A stretch of 64,000 bases of DNA, from NCBI GenBank assembly GCA_966212505.1, contig CBIHRS010000001.1:186001-250000 (forward strand), given 5' to 3'. The stretch's first letter is position 1; each line of letters begins with the position of its first letter. A program made the translations under genes and the position numbers. The notes under the pieces are model-generated. The model ran no database searches. It was not told the origin of the DNA and saw only the letters and a program-made list of their open reading frames with translations. Shown piece by piece: positions 10,408 through 20,216 of this stretch. The stretch comes from CAMLIZ01 sp966212505. GTDB lineage: Bacteria; Pseudomonadota; Gammaproteobacteria; Burkholderiales; Burkholderiaceae_C.

Positions 10408-11282
10408 CCGAACCGCTCAACGACGAAGTCGACAAAGCTGCGCAGCTTGGGCGATCGATACCGGTCCGGCAGGTACACCACGTGCATCGGCCGGCTCGGC
10501 AGCTCATGCTCGGGCAGCAGCCGCACCAGTCGGCCGGCCTGCACATCGGCTTCCAGCAGGATCGCGGGCTGCAGCACGATGCCCAGGCCGTGCAGCGCCG
10601 CCACGCGCAGCGCCTGCCCCTGGTTGACGCGCACGCGGCCCGACACCGGCACGCGGTACGGCCCGTCAGGCCCCTGGAAGCGCCAGTGCGTCATCGAGGC
10701 CGGCGTGAACGACAAGCAATCGTGGTGGCTCAGGTCGTCGGGCGTGCGTGGCGTGCCCTTGCGCGCCAGGTAGCCGGGCGAGGCGCAGATCATCAGCCGG
10801 TAGGGCGCGAGCGGCCGCGCCACCAGCTGCGAATCGGGCAGTTCGCCGACGCGGATGGCGGCTTCGAAGCCTTCTTCCATCAGGTCGGCCACGCGGTCGC
10901 TCAGCGTCAGGTCGACGCTCACCTCGGGGTAGCGCTCGAGGTAGGCCGACAGCGCCGGCGTCAGCGCCTCGGCGCCAAAGGTCACCGGCGCCGTAATGCG
11001 CAGCCTGCCGGCCGGCGCGAGCTGCAGGCTCTGGGCCTGCGCATCGGTCTCGGCCACGAGGCGGAGGATCTCCTTGCAGCGGGCGTAGTAGTCCTCGCCG
11101 AAGGCGGTGAGCGCCTGCCGCCGCGTGGTGCGGTTGAGCAGCCGCATGCCCAGGCGTCTTTCGAGCATGCGCAGGTGGTTGCCGGCCATGGTGGCCGAGA
11201 TGCCGCATTCGGCGGCGGCCGCGCTCAGGCTGCCTTTCTCGACCGCGAGGACGTAGACCTTCATGCTGTCGAGCAAGTCCAT
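10404..11282 (-). CDS. LysR-family transcriptional regulator
   Basis: 292 residues. The N-terminal winged HTH (about 1-60, VEKGSLSAAAAECGISATMAGNHLRMLE) is followed by the LysR effector-binding domain (about 90-290). It lies head to head with the zinc-less oxidoreductase gene at 11385, about 100 bases away, the usual arrangement for a LysR protein and its target. The 3' end overlaps the convergent kinase gene by 4 bases. ATG at 11282 is chosen; a TTG two codons upstream is possible. Confidence 0.92.
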   Translation of the reverse strand: MDLLDSMKVYVLAVEKGSLSAAAAECGISATMAGNHLRMLERRLGMRLLNRTTRRQALTAFGEDYYARCKEILRLVAETDAQAQSLQLAPAGRLRITAPVTFGAEALTPALSAYLERYPEVSVDLTLSDRVADLMEEGFEAAIRVGELPDSQLVARPLAPYRLMICASPGYLARKGTPRTPDDLSHHDCLSFTPASMTHWRFQGPDGPYRVPVSGRVRVNQGQALRVAALHGLGIVLQPAILLEADVQAGRLVRLLPEHELPSRPMHVVYLPDRYRSPKLRSFVDFVVERFG

Positions 11283-11384
11283 TGGCAAGCGGCGGTTTCA
11301 GATGAATCAAGCGGGCGGCAGTTTATCGAGCCACCCTTTCTGATGAGACTGAAGGCCTTCTTCGCTTTCTCCTCGACAACATCC

Positions 11385-12389
11385 ATGAAGGTCATCGAAC
11401 TCACCGCTCCTGCCCTCTCCGCATTTCGCCGCGCCGAGCGGCCCGACCCCCAGCCCGCCCGCGGCGAAGTGCTGGTGCGCCTGCGCGGCGCCGCGCTGAA
11501 CTTTCTGGACGTGGCCATTGCCAGCGGCCAGTTTCCCGGCGCGGCGTTTCCGATGGTGCCGGTGGCCGATGGCGCGGGCGAGATCGCCGCGCTCGGCGAA
11601 GGCGTGAGCGGCTGGGCCGTGGGCGACCGGGTGGTGCCGCACTTCATGCCCAACTGGCAGGGCGGCGCAATCACGCCGCACAACGTGGCGGCGATGCGCG
11701 GGCTCACGCTGCCGGGCTCGCTGGCCGACTATGTGGCGGTGCCGGCGAGCAGCCTCGTGGCGTTGCCGGCGCATCTGGATTTCGTGCAGGGCGCCACGCT
11801 GCCCATCGCGGCCACCACCGCCTGGAACGCGGTGCGTTCGGCGCCACTGCGGCCCGGCTCGGTGGTGGTGCTGCTGGGCACCGGCGGCGTCAGCCTCTTC
11901 GCGCTGCAGTTCGCCAAGGCCTCGGGCGCCACGGTGATCCTCGCGTCGTCATCCGACGAAAAGTTGGAGCGCGCGCGGCAGCTGGGTGCCGATCACCTCG
12001 TCAACTACCGCCGCACGCCCGCCTGGGACGAGGCGGTGCTCGAGATCACCAACGGCCGCGGTGCCGATCTGGTGGTGGAAACCGTGGGCGGGGCCAACTT
12101 CGCGCGTTCGCTCAACGCGGCGGCGATGGGCGGCACGGTGTTCACGGTGGGCTTCGTCAACGGCACCGCGAGCTCGATCGACCTGCTGCCGTTGATCGTG
12201 AAGGCCCTGCGCGTGGTGGGCAACAACACCGGCTCGGTGGCCGACCTGGCCGAAGCAGCGCGGGCGATCGCGGCCCACCGCATCGTGCCGGTCGTCGACC
12301 GCGTGTTCGGCATCGATGACGCAGCGGCGGCCTATGCCGAGCTGGCCGAAGGCCGGCGGCACTTCGGCAAGCTCGGCATCGCGCATTAG
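11385..12389 (+). CDS. Zinc-independent NAD(P)-dependent alcohol dehydrogenase / quinone oxidoreductase (MDR family)
   Basis: 334 residues of the medium-chain dehydrogenase/reductase family. GroES-like domain (about 25-130) and Rossmann domain (about 155-290) with nucleotide motif LLGTGGVSLFALQFAKASGA. The catalytic and structural zinc cysteines of true ADHs are absent, as in NADPH:quinone reductases. Likely reduces a quinone, enone or similar electrophile. Probable target of the divergent LysR regulator. Confidence 0.9.
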   Translation: MKVIELTAPALSAFRRAERPDPQPARGEVLVRLRGAALNFLDVAIASGQFPGAAFPMVPVADGAGEIAALGEGVSGWAVGDRVVPHFMPNWQGGAITPHNVAAMRGLTLPGSLADYVAVPASSLVALPAHLDFVQGATLPIAATTAWNAVRSAPLRPGSVVVLLGTGGVSLFALQFAKASGATVILASSSDEKLERARQLGADHLVNYRRTPAWDEAVLEITNGRGADLVVETVGGANFARSLNAAAMGGTVFTVGFVNGTASSIDLLPLIVKALRVVGNNTGSVADLAEAARAIAAHRIVPVVDRVFGIDDAAAAYAELAEGRRHFGKLGIAH

Positions 12390-12411
12390 CCACGCTGCCC
12401 CGGGAAGCCCT

Positions 12412-12969
12412 TCACTCGGGCACGCACACCACGAAGATCTCGCGCTCGTCAGTGGACGGCTTGCGCAGGTGGCCATAGGCGTCGGAAGCCAGCAGCTCGA
12501 TGCGCACCCGCTGGCCTGCCACGCGCTGGCACAGCATGGGGTCGAAGAAGTCGCCGAGCGGCTGGCTCGCAAGATCCCAGGCCAGAGCGGCGGCGCCACC
12601 CAGATCGACCGGCGGGCGCAGTGCGGTGCCGATATCGTCGAGCGGCGTGGCACGCCACCGGATGGCAATCGCGTCGCCCTCGGGATCGACCACCTTGGCA
12701 TTCAGCTGCAGCACCTCGCCGCCGTTGATGCCCAGGCGATCGTAGCGGTCGGCCTTGCGCAGCGGCTCGATGCTGATCGAGCCGTAGGGGGCCTGGTTTC
12801 CCGTGCCACCGGGCTTCAGCCTGTCGCCGGGCGGCAGCTGCAGTGCCGAGGCCCGCGCGCCCGCGGCCGCGTCCGGCAGGGCCCCGGTGGCGTCCGGGCC
12901 CCCTCCACCGCAGGCCGAGAGGCTTGCCGCGCACAGGGCCGCCATCGTCCATTGCATCGTGAATTTCAT
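12412..12969 (-). CDS. Hypothetical lipoprotein
   Basis: 185 residues. Start at 12969 after GGAAGGAGACCACG gives a lipoprotein signal with lipobox LSAC followed by GGGG. The mature part has a beta-rich segment (DPEGDAIAIRWRA, about 110-125) that resembles an Ig-like/cadherin-like domain of secreted proteins. No enzyme motif. It is divergent from the ECF sigma factor gene with a 221-base shared upstream region, so it may be a target of that sigma factor (inference). Confidence 0.75.
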   Translation of the reverse strand: MKFTMQWTMAALCAASLSACGGGGPDATGALPDAAAGARASALQLPPGDRLKPGGTGNQAPYGSISIEPLRKADRYDRLGINGGEVLQLNAKVVDPEGDAIAIRWRATPLDDIGTALRPPVDLGGAAALAWDLASQPLGDFFDPMLCQRVAGQRVRIELLASDAYGHLRKPSTDEREIFVVCVPE

Positions 12970-13190
12970 CGTGGTCTCCTTCCAGGGCCGCGCCCGCACT
13001 GCGGCCGGTGCCAGGCCGCCGGCGCGGGCCTGGGTGAATCGCCGGCGGAGAACGCCGCTGCGGCGCTCCACCCACCACTACGGAAACCGATCGCGCACAC
13101 CGCCATCGCCGTCATCGAAACTGGGGATGACCGTCGCCCGGCACCGCCTGGACACTGCGCGGCTGACGCAAGCGTCCTCAGGGAGAACGG

Positions 13191-13760
13191 ATGGGCGACA
13201 TCACCACCCTCCTCGCCGCGGCAAGGCACGGTGACGAGCAGGCGATCGGCAGTCTCTTCGAGCGGCTGTATCCCGAGCTGCGGCGCATCGCCCATGCGCG
13301 CATGCGGCAGACCGACGAGCGCGTGATGCTCGACACCACCTCGCTGGTTCACGAGTGCTACCTGCGCCTGCTGAGACTGAAGCGGCTGCTGGCCGAAGAC
13401 CGTGGGCATTTCCTGTCGTATGCGGCACGCGCGATGCGCTCGGTGGTGATCGACATCGCACGCGAGCAGCAGGCCGAGCGCCGCGGCGGCGGCCGGTTGC
13501 GGGTGACGCTGGACACCGCGGCCGCCGCCGGCATGGCCGGCACGCCCGACGAGGTGCTGCAGGTGCACGAGGCGCTGCAGGCCATGGCCGAGATCGATCC
13601 GCGCCTCGTGCAGGTGGTGGAGATGCGCTACTTCGTCGGCCTCGGCAACAGCGAGGTCGCACAGGCGCTGGCAGTGAGCCTGCGCACGGTCGAGCGCGAT
13701 TGGGAGCGTGCGCGCAGCTTCCTCTATGCCGCACTGCGCGAGGCGCGGAGCCCGGCATGA
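13191..13760 (+). CDS. ECF-type RNA polymerase sigma factor
   Basis: 189 residues. Region 2 (about 20-95, LFERLYPELRRIAHARM ... AARAMRSVVIDIAREQ) and region 4 HTH (about 130-185, LGNSEVAQALAVSLRTVERDWERAR) are both complete. The pattern, including TTSLVHECYLRLL, fits the ECF subgroup first noted in acidobacteria and often encoded with a Ser/Thr kinase. Start follows CAGGGAGAACGG. The stop overlaps the kinase start (ATGA), so the two are coupled; the kinase presumably controls the sigma factor directly or indirectly. No anti-sigma factor gene is visible. Confidence 0.93.
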   Translation: MGDITTLLAAARHGDEQAIGSLFERLYPELRRIAHARMRQTDERVMLDTTSLVHECYLRLLRLKRLLAEDRGHFLSYAARAMRSVVIDIAREQQAERRGGGRLRVTLDTAAAAGMAGTPDEVLQVHEALQAMAEIDPRLVQVVEMRYFVGLGNSEVAQALAVSLRTVERDWERARSFLYAALREARSPA

Positions 13761-16726
13761 AGATCGCGCCGCGGCTCTGGGCACGGCTGATGCCGTTGCT
13801 CGAGTCCGCGCTGGATCAGCCGGCCGGGTCGCGCAAGGCTTGGCTCGACAGGCTGGCGCCAGGCCCCGAGGAGCACGCGGCGCTCGAGCAGTTGCTGGCC
13901 GACCGCGAGGACATCGAGCGCCGGGCCTTTCTCGAAGCACCACCTCGCCTTGCCGGACCGCGCCGCGCAGGCCTTCAGGCGGGACAGCGGCTCGGTGCCT
14001 ACCGCCTGGTGCGCGAGCTGGGCCAGGGCGGCATGAGCGTGGTGTGGGCCGCCGAGCGGGATGACGGGCAGCTGCAGCGCCGGGTGGCGCTGAAGATCCC
14101 GCATGCGGGCCCGGGGCAGGCCACGCTGGCCGAGCGGCTGCGCCGCGAGCAGCGCATCCTCGCGGCGCTGGAGCATCCCCACATCGCGCGGCTGTACGAC
14201 GTGGGCGTCACGGAGCAGGGGTTGCCCTTCCTGGTGCTCGAGCATGTGGAAGGGCAGAACCTGCAGGCGCATTGCAACGAGCGGCGGTTGACGGTGGCCC
14301 AGCGGCTGCAGCTGTTCCTGCAGGTGCTGGGCGCGGTGCAGCACGCGCATTCGCTGCTGGTGCTGCACCGCGACCTCAAGCCGTCGAACATCCTGGTCAC
14401 GGCCGGCGGCGACGTGAAGCTGCTCGATTTCGGCATCGCCAAGCTGCTGCAGGGCGACCAGGCCTTCAGCACCGCCCTCACCCGCGAGGGAGGCCGCGCA
14501 CTGACGCCCGACTATGCGGCGCCCGAGCAGATCGCCGGCGCGCCGCTGGGCACCGCCTGCGACGTGTATGCGCTGGGCGTCGTGCTGTTCGAGCTGCTCA
14601 CCGGCGAGCGGCCCTACCGCCTGCCGCGCGACACGCCGGCCGCGCTGGAAGAAGCCATCCTCTCGGCCGAGCCGCGGCGACCCAGCCAGGCCTGGCTGGG
14701 CAGCGCGGCGCATGCTGGCGCGTGGCACAGCACGCCGGCCCGGCTGCGCCGCCAATTGCGCGGCGATCTCGACCTGATCGTGCTCACGGCGCTGCAGAAG
14801 GATCCGGCGCGCCGCTATGCCTCGGCCGAAGCCTTTGCGCACGACCTGCGGCGGCATCTCGCCCGGCAGCCGGTGCTGGCACGGCCCGACAGCCGCTGGT
14901 ACCGCATGCACCGCTTCGTGCAGTGCCATGCACTGGCGCTCACCGCCGCCACGGTGACGGCGGCCGCCATCGGCTCCGGCTCGGCGCTGGCCCTGTGGCA
15001 GGCCCGCGAAGCGCGGCTGGAAGCCGCCAAGGCCACCGCGATCAAGGACTTCCTGATCGGGCTCTTCGAGAGCAACAGCATCGAGCAGCAGGATGCGCTG
15101 AGCAAGCGGCGGCAGAACGTACAGGACCTGCTGGAGCAGAGCGCAACCGCGCTGCAGACGGGCCTCACCGGGCAGCCGCAGGTGCGCACCGAGCTGCAGG
15201 GAGTGGTGGGCCGGCTGCTGCACGACCTGGCGCTCGATGATGCGGCCGTGCCGCTGCGCCGCCAGCGGGCCGAGCTGCTGGCACAGCACGGCGCGCCGCT
15301 GCCCGAACGCATGGCGGCCCTGCGGGAGCTGGCCGAGAGCCTGGCGCAGCAGGGCAACGACCAGGCCGCCGGCGAGGTGCTGCTGAAGGCCGCGGGGCAA
15401 TGCGCAGGCGCGGGCCATGACCCGCCGCTGGCCTGCGCGATGGTGCACGTGAGCTACGGGCTCGGCGCGGCGCGTCGGCACGACATCGACACGGCGGCGC
15501 GGCACATCGAGCCGGCGGTGCAGGCCGTGATGCGGCAGGCACCGCGCAGCGCCGAGGCCGCCGAAGCGCTGGCGGCGCTGGGCGAGGTGCGCGGCATGCA
15601 GAACCATGCCGATGAGGCCTATGCGCTGTACCTCGATGCACTGAAGCTGCGCGAGGCTTTGTGGGGCCCGCACTCGGTGCGCCTGGCTCGCGAACGCTAC
15701 CTGCTGGCCAACAACCTGATCGCCGAGCGGCGCTTCCCCCGCGCCGAGATCGAGCTGCGCCAGGCCCACGAGGCGCTGCTGGCGGCGCTGGGCCCGGACC
15801 ATGTGAGCACCGCGATGGTGGAGCTGCTGCACGGCCGGCTGCTGTTGTGGGTGCACGGCAGCGGGCAGGACGAGGTGCGCCATGCCGGCGCGGTGATCGA
15901 ACGTCAGCAAGGCCATGTGTCGCCCGATCGCGCGTTCCAGGCCCGGATGGTCGTCGGCGAGGCACTGCTGTTCGATGGCCGCATCGCCGAGGCGCTGGGC
16001 GAGATGGAGCAGGCGCAGGCCATGCCGCATTCGGCAGGCGAGATTGCCGACGTGGGCGACACCATGTTCGCGCTGGCGCTGCAGGCGGCCGGCCGCTATG
16101 CCCAGGCCCGGCAGCGCCTGCAGGCGCTGCGGGCCCGCCACGTGGCGGCGCTGGGTGAGCGCCATCCCTACGTGGCCGATGTCGATTCGCGCCTTGCACG
16201 TCTCGACCTCGCCGAAGGCCGGCTCGACGAGGCCGAGGCCGCATTCGATCGTGCCTTGCAGTCGCAGGATGAGCGAGAGAACACCTTCGGCTCGAGCAAG
16301 CACCTGGCCGCGGCCGGCCACGCCCTGGTCGACATGGAGCGCGGCCGCTTCGAGCGCGCCTGGCCGGTGGTCTCAGCCAACTATGCGACGGCCCGCCGCA
16401 CACCGCGCGATGCGCAGTACCGCAATGCCTTCGTGGGCATGGAGCTGCAGATGGGACGCGTGCTCACCGGCTTGGGCCGCGCCGCCGAGGCCCGGCCGCA
16501 TTTCGAGCGTGCGATCGAAGAGTTCGCTTCCGGCTATCCCTACCACCCCGACCTCGCGCAGGTCCGCGCGCGCTACGCGCAATGCCTGCTGGCACTGCAC
16601 GACGTGGAGGCGGCACGGCGCCAGCTGGCGCTGGCGCAGCAGGCCCTGCAGAAGGAGCCAGGGGCCGGGCCCTACTTCCACCGCGTCGTGGCAGAGGCGG
16701 CCGCCATGCTGGCCGGCCGTCCATGA
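13757..16726 (+). CDS. Transmembrane Ser/Thr protein kinase with TPR-like C-terminal region
   Basis: 989 residues. A Hanks-type kinase domain at about 80-370 has the glycine loop LGQGGMSVVWAA, VALK lysine, HRDLKPSN (about 203-210), DFG and APE motifs, so it should be active. One transmembrane helix lies near 392-412. The rest (about 430-985) is a helical repeat domain of TPR/SEL1 type, rich in A, L and R, probably periplasmic. Translationally coupled to the ECF sigma gene upstream. The architecture suggests an envelope signal sensed by the repeat domain and passed to the sigma factor; this is inferred. Confidence 0.92.
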   Translation: MKIAPRLWARLMPLLESALDQPAGSRKAWLDRLAPGPEEHAALEQLLADREDIERRAFLEAPPRLAGPRRAGLQAGQRLGAYRLVRELGQGGMSVVWAAERDDGQLQRRVALKIPHAGPGQATLAERLRREQRILAALEHPHIARLYDVGVTEQGLPFLVLEHVEGQNLQAHCNERRLTVAQRLQLFLQVLGAVQHAHSLLVLHRDLKPSNILVTAGGDVKLLDFGIAKLLQGDQAFSTALTREGGRALTPDYAAPEQIAGAPLGTACDVYALGVVLFELLTGERPYRLPRDTPAALEEAILSAEPRRPSQAWLGSAAHAGAWHSTPARLRRQLRGDLDLIVLTALQKDPARRYASAEAFAHDLRRHLARQPVLARPDSRWYRMHRFVQCHALALTAATVTAAAIGSGSALALWQAREARLEAAKATAIKDFLIGLFESNSIEQQDALSKRRQNVQDLLEQSATALQTGLTGQPQVRTELQGVVGRLLHDLALDDAAVPLRRQRAELLAQHGAPLPERMAALRELAESLAQQGNDQAAGEVLLKAAGQCAGAGHDPPLACAMVHVSYGLGAARRHDIDTAARHIEPAVQAVMRQAPRSAEAAEALAALGEVRGMQNHADEAYALYLDALKLREALWGPHSVRLARERYLLANNLIAERRFPRAEIELRQAHEALLAALGPDHVSTAMVELLHGRLLLWVHGSGQDEVRHAGAVIERQQGHVSPDRAFQARMVVGEALLFDGRIAEALGEMEQAQAMPHSAGEIADVGDTMFALALQAAGRYAQARQRLQALRARHVAALGERHPYVADVDSRLARLDLAEGRLDEAEAAFDRALQSQDERENTFGSSKHLAAAGHALVDMERGRFERAWPVVSANYATARRTPRDAQYRNAFVGMELQMGRVLTGLGRAAEARPHFERAIEEFASGYPYHPDLAQVRARYAQCLLALHDVEAARRQLALAQQALQKEPGAGPYFHRVVAEAAAMLAGRP

Positions 16727-16812
16727 CGAAACCGCATGGCGGATTCCGGCGCGGCACTGCGTATTCGGCAGTGGCGGCGCCGTGCCGCCCCATCAACCTG
16801 AAAGGATAGACC

Positions 16813-17052
16813 ATGCCCACCCCATTCAAGATGCACTCCGCCCGGCTCGCCCTCGTGCTGGCCTTGCCGCTCGCGGCCTCGGCAGCGGAGCTGCAGGTTG
16901 CACTGCCGATATCGCGGCCAGCTTCCGCCCCGCCTCAAGCCGCGCCCAAGATGACGACAAAATCGGGGCACGGCCCGCAGCCGGTCAGAAAGATCCGGCC
17001 CGATGCGAGCAGCGACAAGCCCGGCGGACGCAGCGTGCAGGCACCCGAGTAA
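16813..17052 (+). CDS. Small exported protein
   Basis: 79 residues: signal peptide (about 1-24, LALVLALPLAASAAE) followed by a short P/K/S-rich, disordered-looking tail. The ATG follows GAAAGGATAGACC. It lies about 86 bases after the kinase gene on the same strand and could be the last gene of the sigma-kinase transcript. No family recognised; a short ORF, so expression is not certain. Confidence 0.55.
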   Translation: MPTPFKMHSARLALVLALPLAASAAELQVALPISRPASAPPQAAPKMTTKSGHGPQPVRKIRPDASSDKPGGRSVQAPE

Positions 17053-17083
17053 GCCCCCGGGGCACCTGCACTGTCCCGTTCGA

Positions 17084-18952
17084 TCAGAACCGGTGCACGT
17101 TGGACAGCGTGCCGTCCGGGTTCTGCACCATCACCGTGATCTCCGGCTCCGATCCCCGGACGCCGGGCACATCGACCTCGAGCAGGTTCGAGTGCAGGCG
17201 GCGGGTGGTCAGCGGTGCGCCGTTGTAGAGCAGCTTCGCCCCCTCGCGGAAGCCGGTGCCTTCGATGCGCATCGTGTAGGCGCCGACGGTTCCGCGCGGC
17301 GATGGGCCAGCGTACTGGATGCGCACCGGCGTCATCAGCAGGATCGAGCCGGCGCTGGTCGGCGTGTTGCCCGCCCCGGTGATCTGCTCGCTGCGGTTGA
17401 GGTCGTAGGCCCAGCCAATCTGCCAGTGTTCGGCCGGCGAGACGAAATACTTGAGCTTGGTGCGCACGCCGTTGCGGTAGAGCGCCGCCGTGGAGCCTGC
17501 ATACCAACCCACCGCGACTCCCGCCTCGTTGATCGCGACGGGGAGTTCGCTCGGCCCCAGATCCTGCACGCGGCCGGGGCTCCAGATGTAGCCGTGCGGC
17601 TCGACGATCGTGGCCGACCGGCGGATGTTCGCGCCGCCCACCGCCACGCCGGCATCGTTGATGTCGCGAGTGACCCCTGAACCGGTGTAGTCGCTGGCGA
17701 CATCGAACACCGCGAGCCGGGTGCCGGTGGTGCTGCCCATGCTTGACGGCGTCCACTGGAAGCCTTGGTAGGTGCCGTAGCCCATGTTGCCGTAGCCGAC
17801 GATCACGCCACGGTTGTTGATCGACAAGCCGTTGCCGTAGTCGGTGCCGGCCACTTTCACGACGCTGCCCCCGGTCCACAGCAAGGAGGTGGGTGAAGGC
17901 ACGCCCGCGGCCGTGGGCGGCGCATGCGCATAGTCGCCCGCGCCGGTGACCTGGCCCAGGTCGTTGATCGCCTCGGCCGAGCTGTAGCTGCCGCCAGGAT
18001 AGAGGCCCAGATCGACCAGCGATCCGGTGATCGGCGTCCTGTCGGTGAGCGGCTTCCACAGGAAGGCGCGCTGGCGCGTGTCGCTGGGGCGAGCGGTCGC
18101 GCGCATGTAGTTGGTGCCGACCAGTTGGCCGAGGTTGTTGATGCGGCCGGCCACGCTGTGCAGGTAGCCCGGCAGCATCGGGATCGGATGCAGGCTGCCG
18201 TCGATGCTGTTGGCCCGGGCCGGCTGCCACAGCATGGCCTTGATCCCGCTCTCGCCACCCACCGAGGTGCTGAGTTGCCCGTGGTCGTTGATGAAGGTCC
18301 AGTTGCCCGGCGCCGGCGCGACGGCCGTGGCCGTGTAGTACGGCTGCGGCACGCCGCTGGGTGCATAGCTCGGCAAGGAGATCACGGGAACGCCCGGGCC
18401 GCTCAGCACCACCGTGCCCGTCTCGGCGAAATCGGTGGCGTTGGTCAGCACGGTGTGGAAGTAGGTCGACTCGCCGGCCGCCACCAGGCGTGTGAGCTTG
18501 AAGCGCACCCGGCTGCCGCTGGCCTGCCGCTGCATGCTGCCGGCTCCCACGCTGCCGAGGCCATCGAGGCGATAGTCGGCATCGGTGGTGACCGGCGTCA
18601 TACCGGAACGCTGCCACTCCGACACCGAGCTGGAGGCCGCCGGGATCGTGTCGATCACGATGCGCTGGTCGAAGATCAGCGTGCCGGTCTCGTTGGAACG
18701 GACCACGCGGTCCTGCAGGTGGCCCTTGAGGCGCCCGCCCGATGCCACGGTAACGTCGAAGGGGCGGATCGCATCGGCGAGCACCAGCCCGGCGAACTCG
18801 GGACGGGCGCTCACCGTGGTACCCACGGGCGAGATTTCCGCCGCAGGCATCAGCACGCCGGCCTGGGAAACCGGCGCACCGAACACGGACGCGGCTGCGG
18901 CGGCAAGCAGGCGCAATGAAAGACGAGGGGGAAGACGATGATGAGCAGGCAT
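17084..18952 (-). CDS. Secreted HAF-repeat protein with C-terminal IPT/TIG-like domain
   Basis: 622 residues with a Sec signal (about 1-31, LLAAAAASVFGAPVSQA). The central part (about 220-520) has at least six imperfect repeats of the type INxxGxxVG (INNLGQLVG, INDLGQVTG, INNRGVIVG, INDAGVAVG, INEAGVAVG, LNRSEQITG), the hallmark of extracellular HAF-type beta-propeller proteins. The last 85 residues resemble an IPT/TIG Ig-like domain (YTMRIEGTGFREGAKLLYNG). Function of the family is unknown. It follows the GH16 gene on the same strand. Confidence 0.82.
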   Translation of the reverse strand: MPAHHRLPPRLSLRLLAAAAASVFGAPVSQAGVLMPAAEISPVGTTVSARPEFAGLVLADAIRPFDVTVASGGRLKGHLQDRVVRSNETGTLIFDQRIVIDTIPAASSSVSEWQRSGMTPVTTDADYRLDGLGSVGAGSMQRQASGSRVRFKLTRLVAAGESTYFHTVLTNATDFAETGTVVLSGPGVPVISLPSYAPSGVPQPYYTATAVAPAPGNWTFINDHGQLSTSVGGESGIKAMLWQPARANSIDGSLHPIPMLPGYLHSVAGRINNLGQLVGTNYMRATARPSDTRQRAFLWKPLTDRTPITGSLVDLGLYPGGSYSSAEAINDLGQVTGAGDYAHAPPTAAGVPSPTSLLWTGGSVVKVAGTDYGNGLSINNRGVIVGYGNMGYGTYQGFQWTPSSMGSTTGTRLAVFDVASDYTGSGVTRDINDAGVAVGGANIRRSATIVEPHGYIWSPGRVQDLGPSELPVAINEAGVAVGWYAGSTAALYRNGVRTKLKYFVSPAEHWQIGWAYDLNRSEQITGAGNTPTSAGSILLMTPVRIQYAGPSPRGTVGAYTMRIEGTGFREGAKLLYNGAPLTTRRLHSNLLEVDVPGVRGSEPEITVMVQNPDGTLSNVHRF

Positions 18953-19070
18953 GGCGATTCCTTTCGGGAAGAAAAGGCCTCGCCGCGCCCGCGGCGAAGT
19001 CCTTCATCCGCGATACGGAACCGCTGCGCCGGAACCGCCAGGCACCGGCGCCGACCTGCCCGATGCCTGC

Positions 19071-20150
19071 CTACTGTTTGAGCTGCCAGGCCCGCACATA
19101 GTTGACGCGCAGCGAGTTGTCCGGGCCCAGCGGCGTGGTCTCGTCGACCTGGCCGCAGTCGTCGCAGTTGTATTGCATGTTCACCAGGATGTACATCTTG
19201 CGCGTCATGCTCACCTCCACGGTGTTCACCAGCTCACCGTCGAAGTAGTACGACACGCGGCCCGGCTCCCACTTGAGCGCATATTTGTGGAAGCCGGCCG
19301 AGAGGTCGGCGGTGTGCACGTCGAACTGGCTGGTGACGCCCTTGTCGGCGATGTCGCCGCCGTTGCCGTTCTGCCAGACGCTGGCCTGGTAGGCGATGGG
19401 GTGCTGGTTGTCATCGCCCCAGTAGCCGGTGGCGCCGCCCGGGTAGGCCTCCAGGATGTCGAGCTCGGGCTCGCCGTTGGGCGGATCATCCGAGTTCAGC
19501 AGCCAGAAAGCGGGCCACACGCCGCGGCCGACCGGCAGGCTGGCTTCCATCTCGAAGTAGCCGTAGGCCTGCGAGAACTTGTCCTTCGTGGTGAGGATGC
19601 GCGACTTGAACTCGCCGTTGGCATCGGCCTGCGGCCAGATCCTGAGCATGCCGTTGCTCACGCCGTAGTCGTCGGTGGTGGCCGAGTGCTCGAACCAGAT
19701 GTGGTCGTTCCACTTGCTGGTGTCGAGCTGCGTGCCATTGAAGTCGTCGCGGAAGGTCAGCGTGAATTGCGTGGCGTCCTGCTTGTAGGGACTGGGCGTG
19801 CTCGAGATCCAGCAGCTCTTGGCCACGCCATACGCGGGGTCGGTGCCGAAGGCCTCGTTGGTGCAGGCGATGCCGTCGGTGGCGCTCTGGTAGGCGTAGT
19901 GGCCATCGGCCCCGTAGCGGATCAAGCGGGTGCCGCTGAAGCTGCAGGTGTCGCCCTCGGACGCGCAGCTGTGCCATGCAGTGCTGGCGGCTTGTGCGGT
20001 GGCGGTGCCGCCAAGGGCGCTGTCGTCGATGGCGGTCTTGGTGCCGTCTTCGGTGTTGCCGCCGCCACAGGCGGCAAGGAGGAGGGTGCTGGCCAGCGCC
20101 GCACACGGCAATGCGCGGCCCCGAGCCCGGGCGGGGGCTTTCTTCGTCAT
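19071..20150 (-). CDS. GH16-family glycoside hydrolase lipoprotein
   Basis: 359 residues. Lipoprotein signal (lipobox LAAC, then GGG); a small cysteine-containing module at about 58-115 (CSFSGTRLIRYGADGHY ... KSCWI) of a kind seen in other carbohydrate-active proteins; GH16 beta-jelly-roll at about 128-357. The catalytic motif ELDILE gives nucleophile Glu229 and acid/base Glu234, with Trp-rich sugar-binding strands. GH16 enzymes cleave beta-1,3/1,4-glucans, agar or similar polymers; the exact substrate cannot be read from sequence. Probably anchored in the outer membrane. Confidence 0.93.
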   Translation of the reverse strand: MTKKAPARARGRALPCAALASTLLLAACGGGNTEDGTKTAIDDSALGGTATAQAASTAWHSCASEGDTCSFSGTRLIRYGADGHYAYQSATDGIACTNEAFGTDPAYGVAKSCWISSTPSPYKQDATQFTLTFRDDFNGTQLDTSKWNDHIWFEHSATTDDYGVSNGMLRIWPQADANGEFKSRILTTKDKFSQAYGYFEMEASLPVGRGVWPAFWLLNSDDPPNGEPELDILEAYPGGATGYWGDDNQHPIAYQASVWQNGNGGDIADKGVTSQFDVHTADLSAGFHKYALKWEPGRVSYYFDGELVNTVEVSMTRKMYILVNMQYNCDDCGQVDETTPLGPDNSLRVNYVRAWQLKQ

Positions 20151-20216
20151 GTTGGTTTTCCCTGGATCGAGTTTGTTGATGTGCTTGTGCGCCTTCGCGA
20201 AGCCGGGCGCAGTGTA

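Noticed and set aside
13724..16321. 865-codon - strand frame opposite the Ser/Thr kinase gene
   Set aside because: Antisense shadow created by GC-rich codon bias; no domain or ribosome site.
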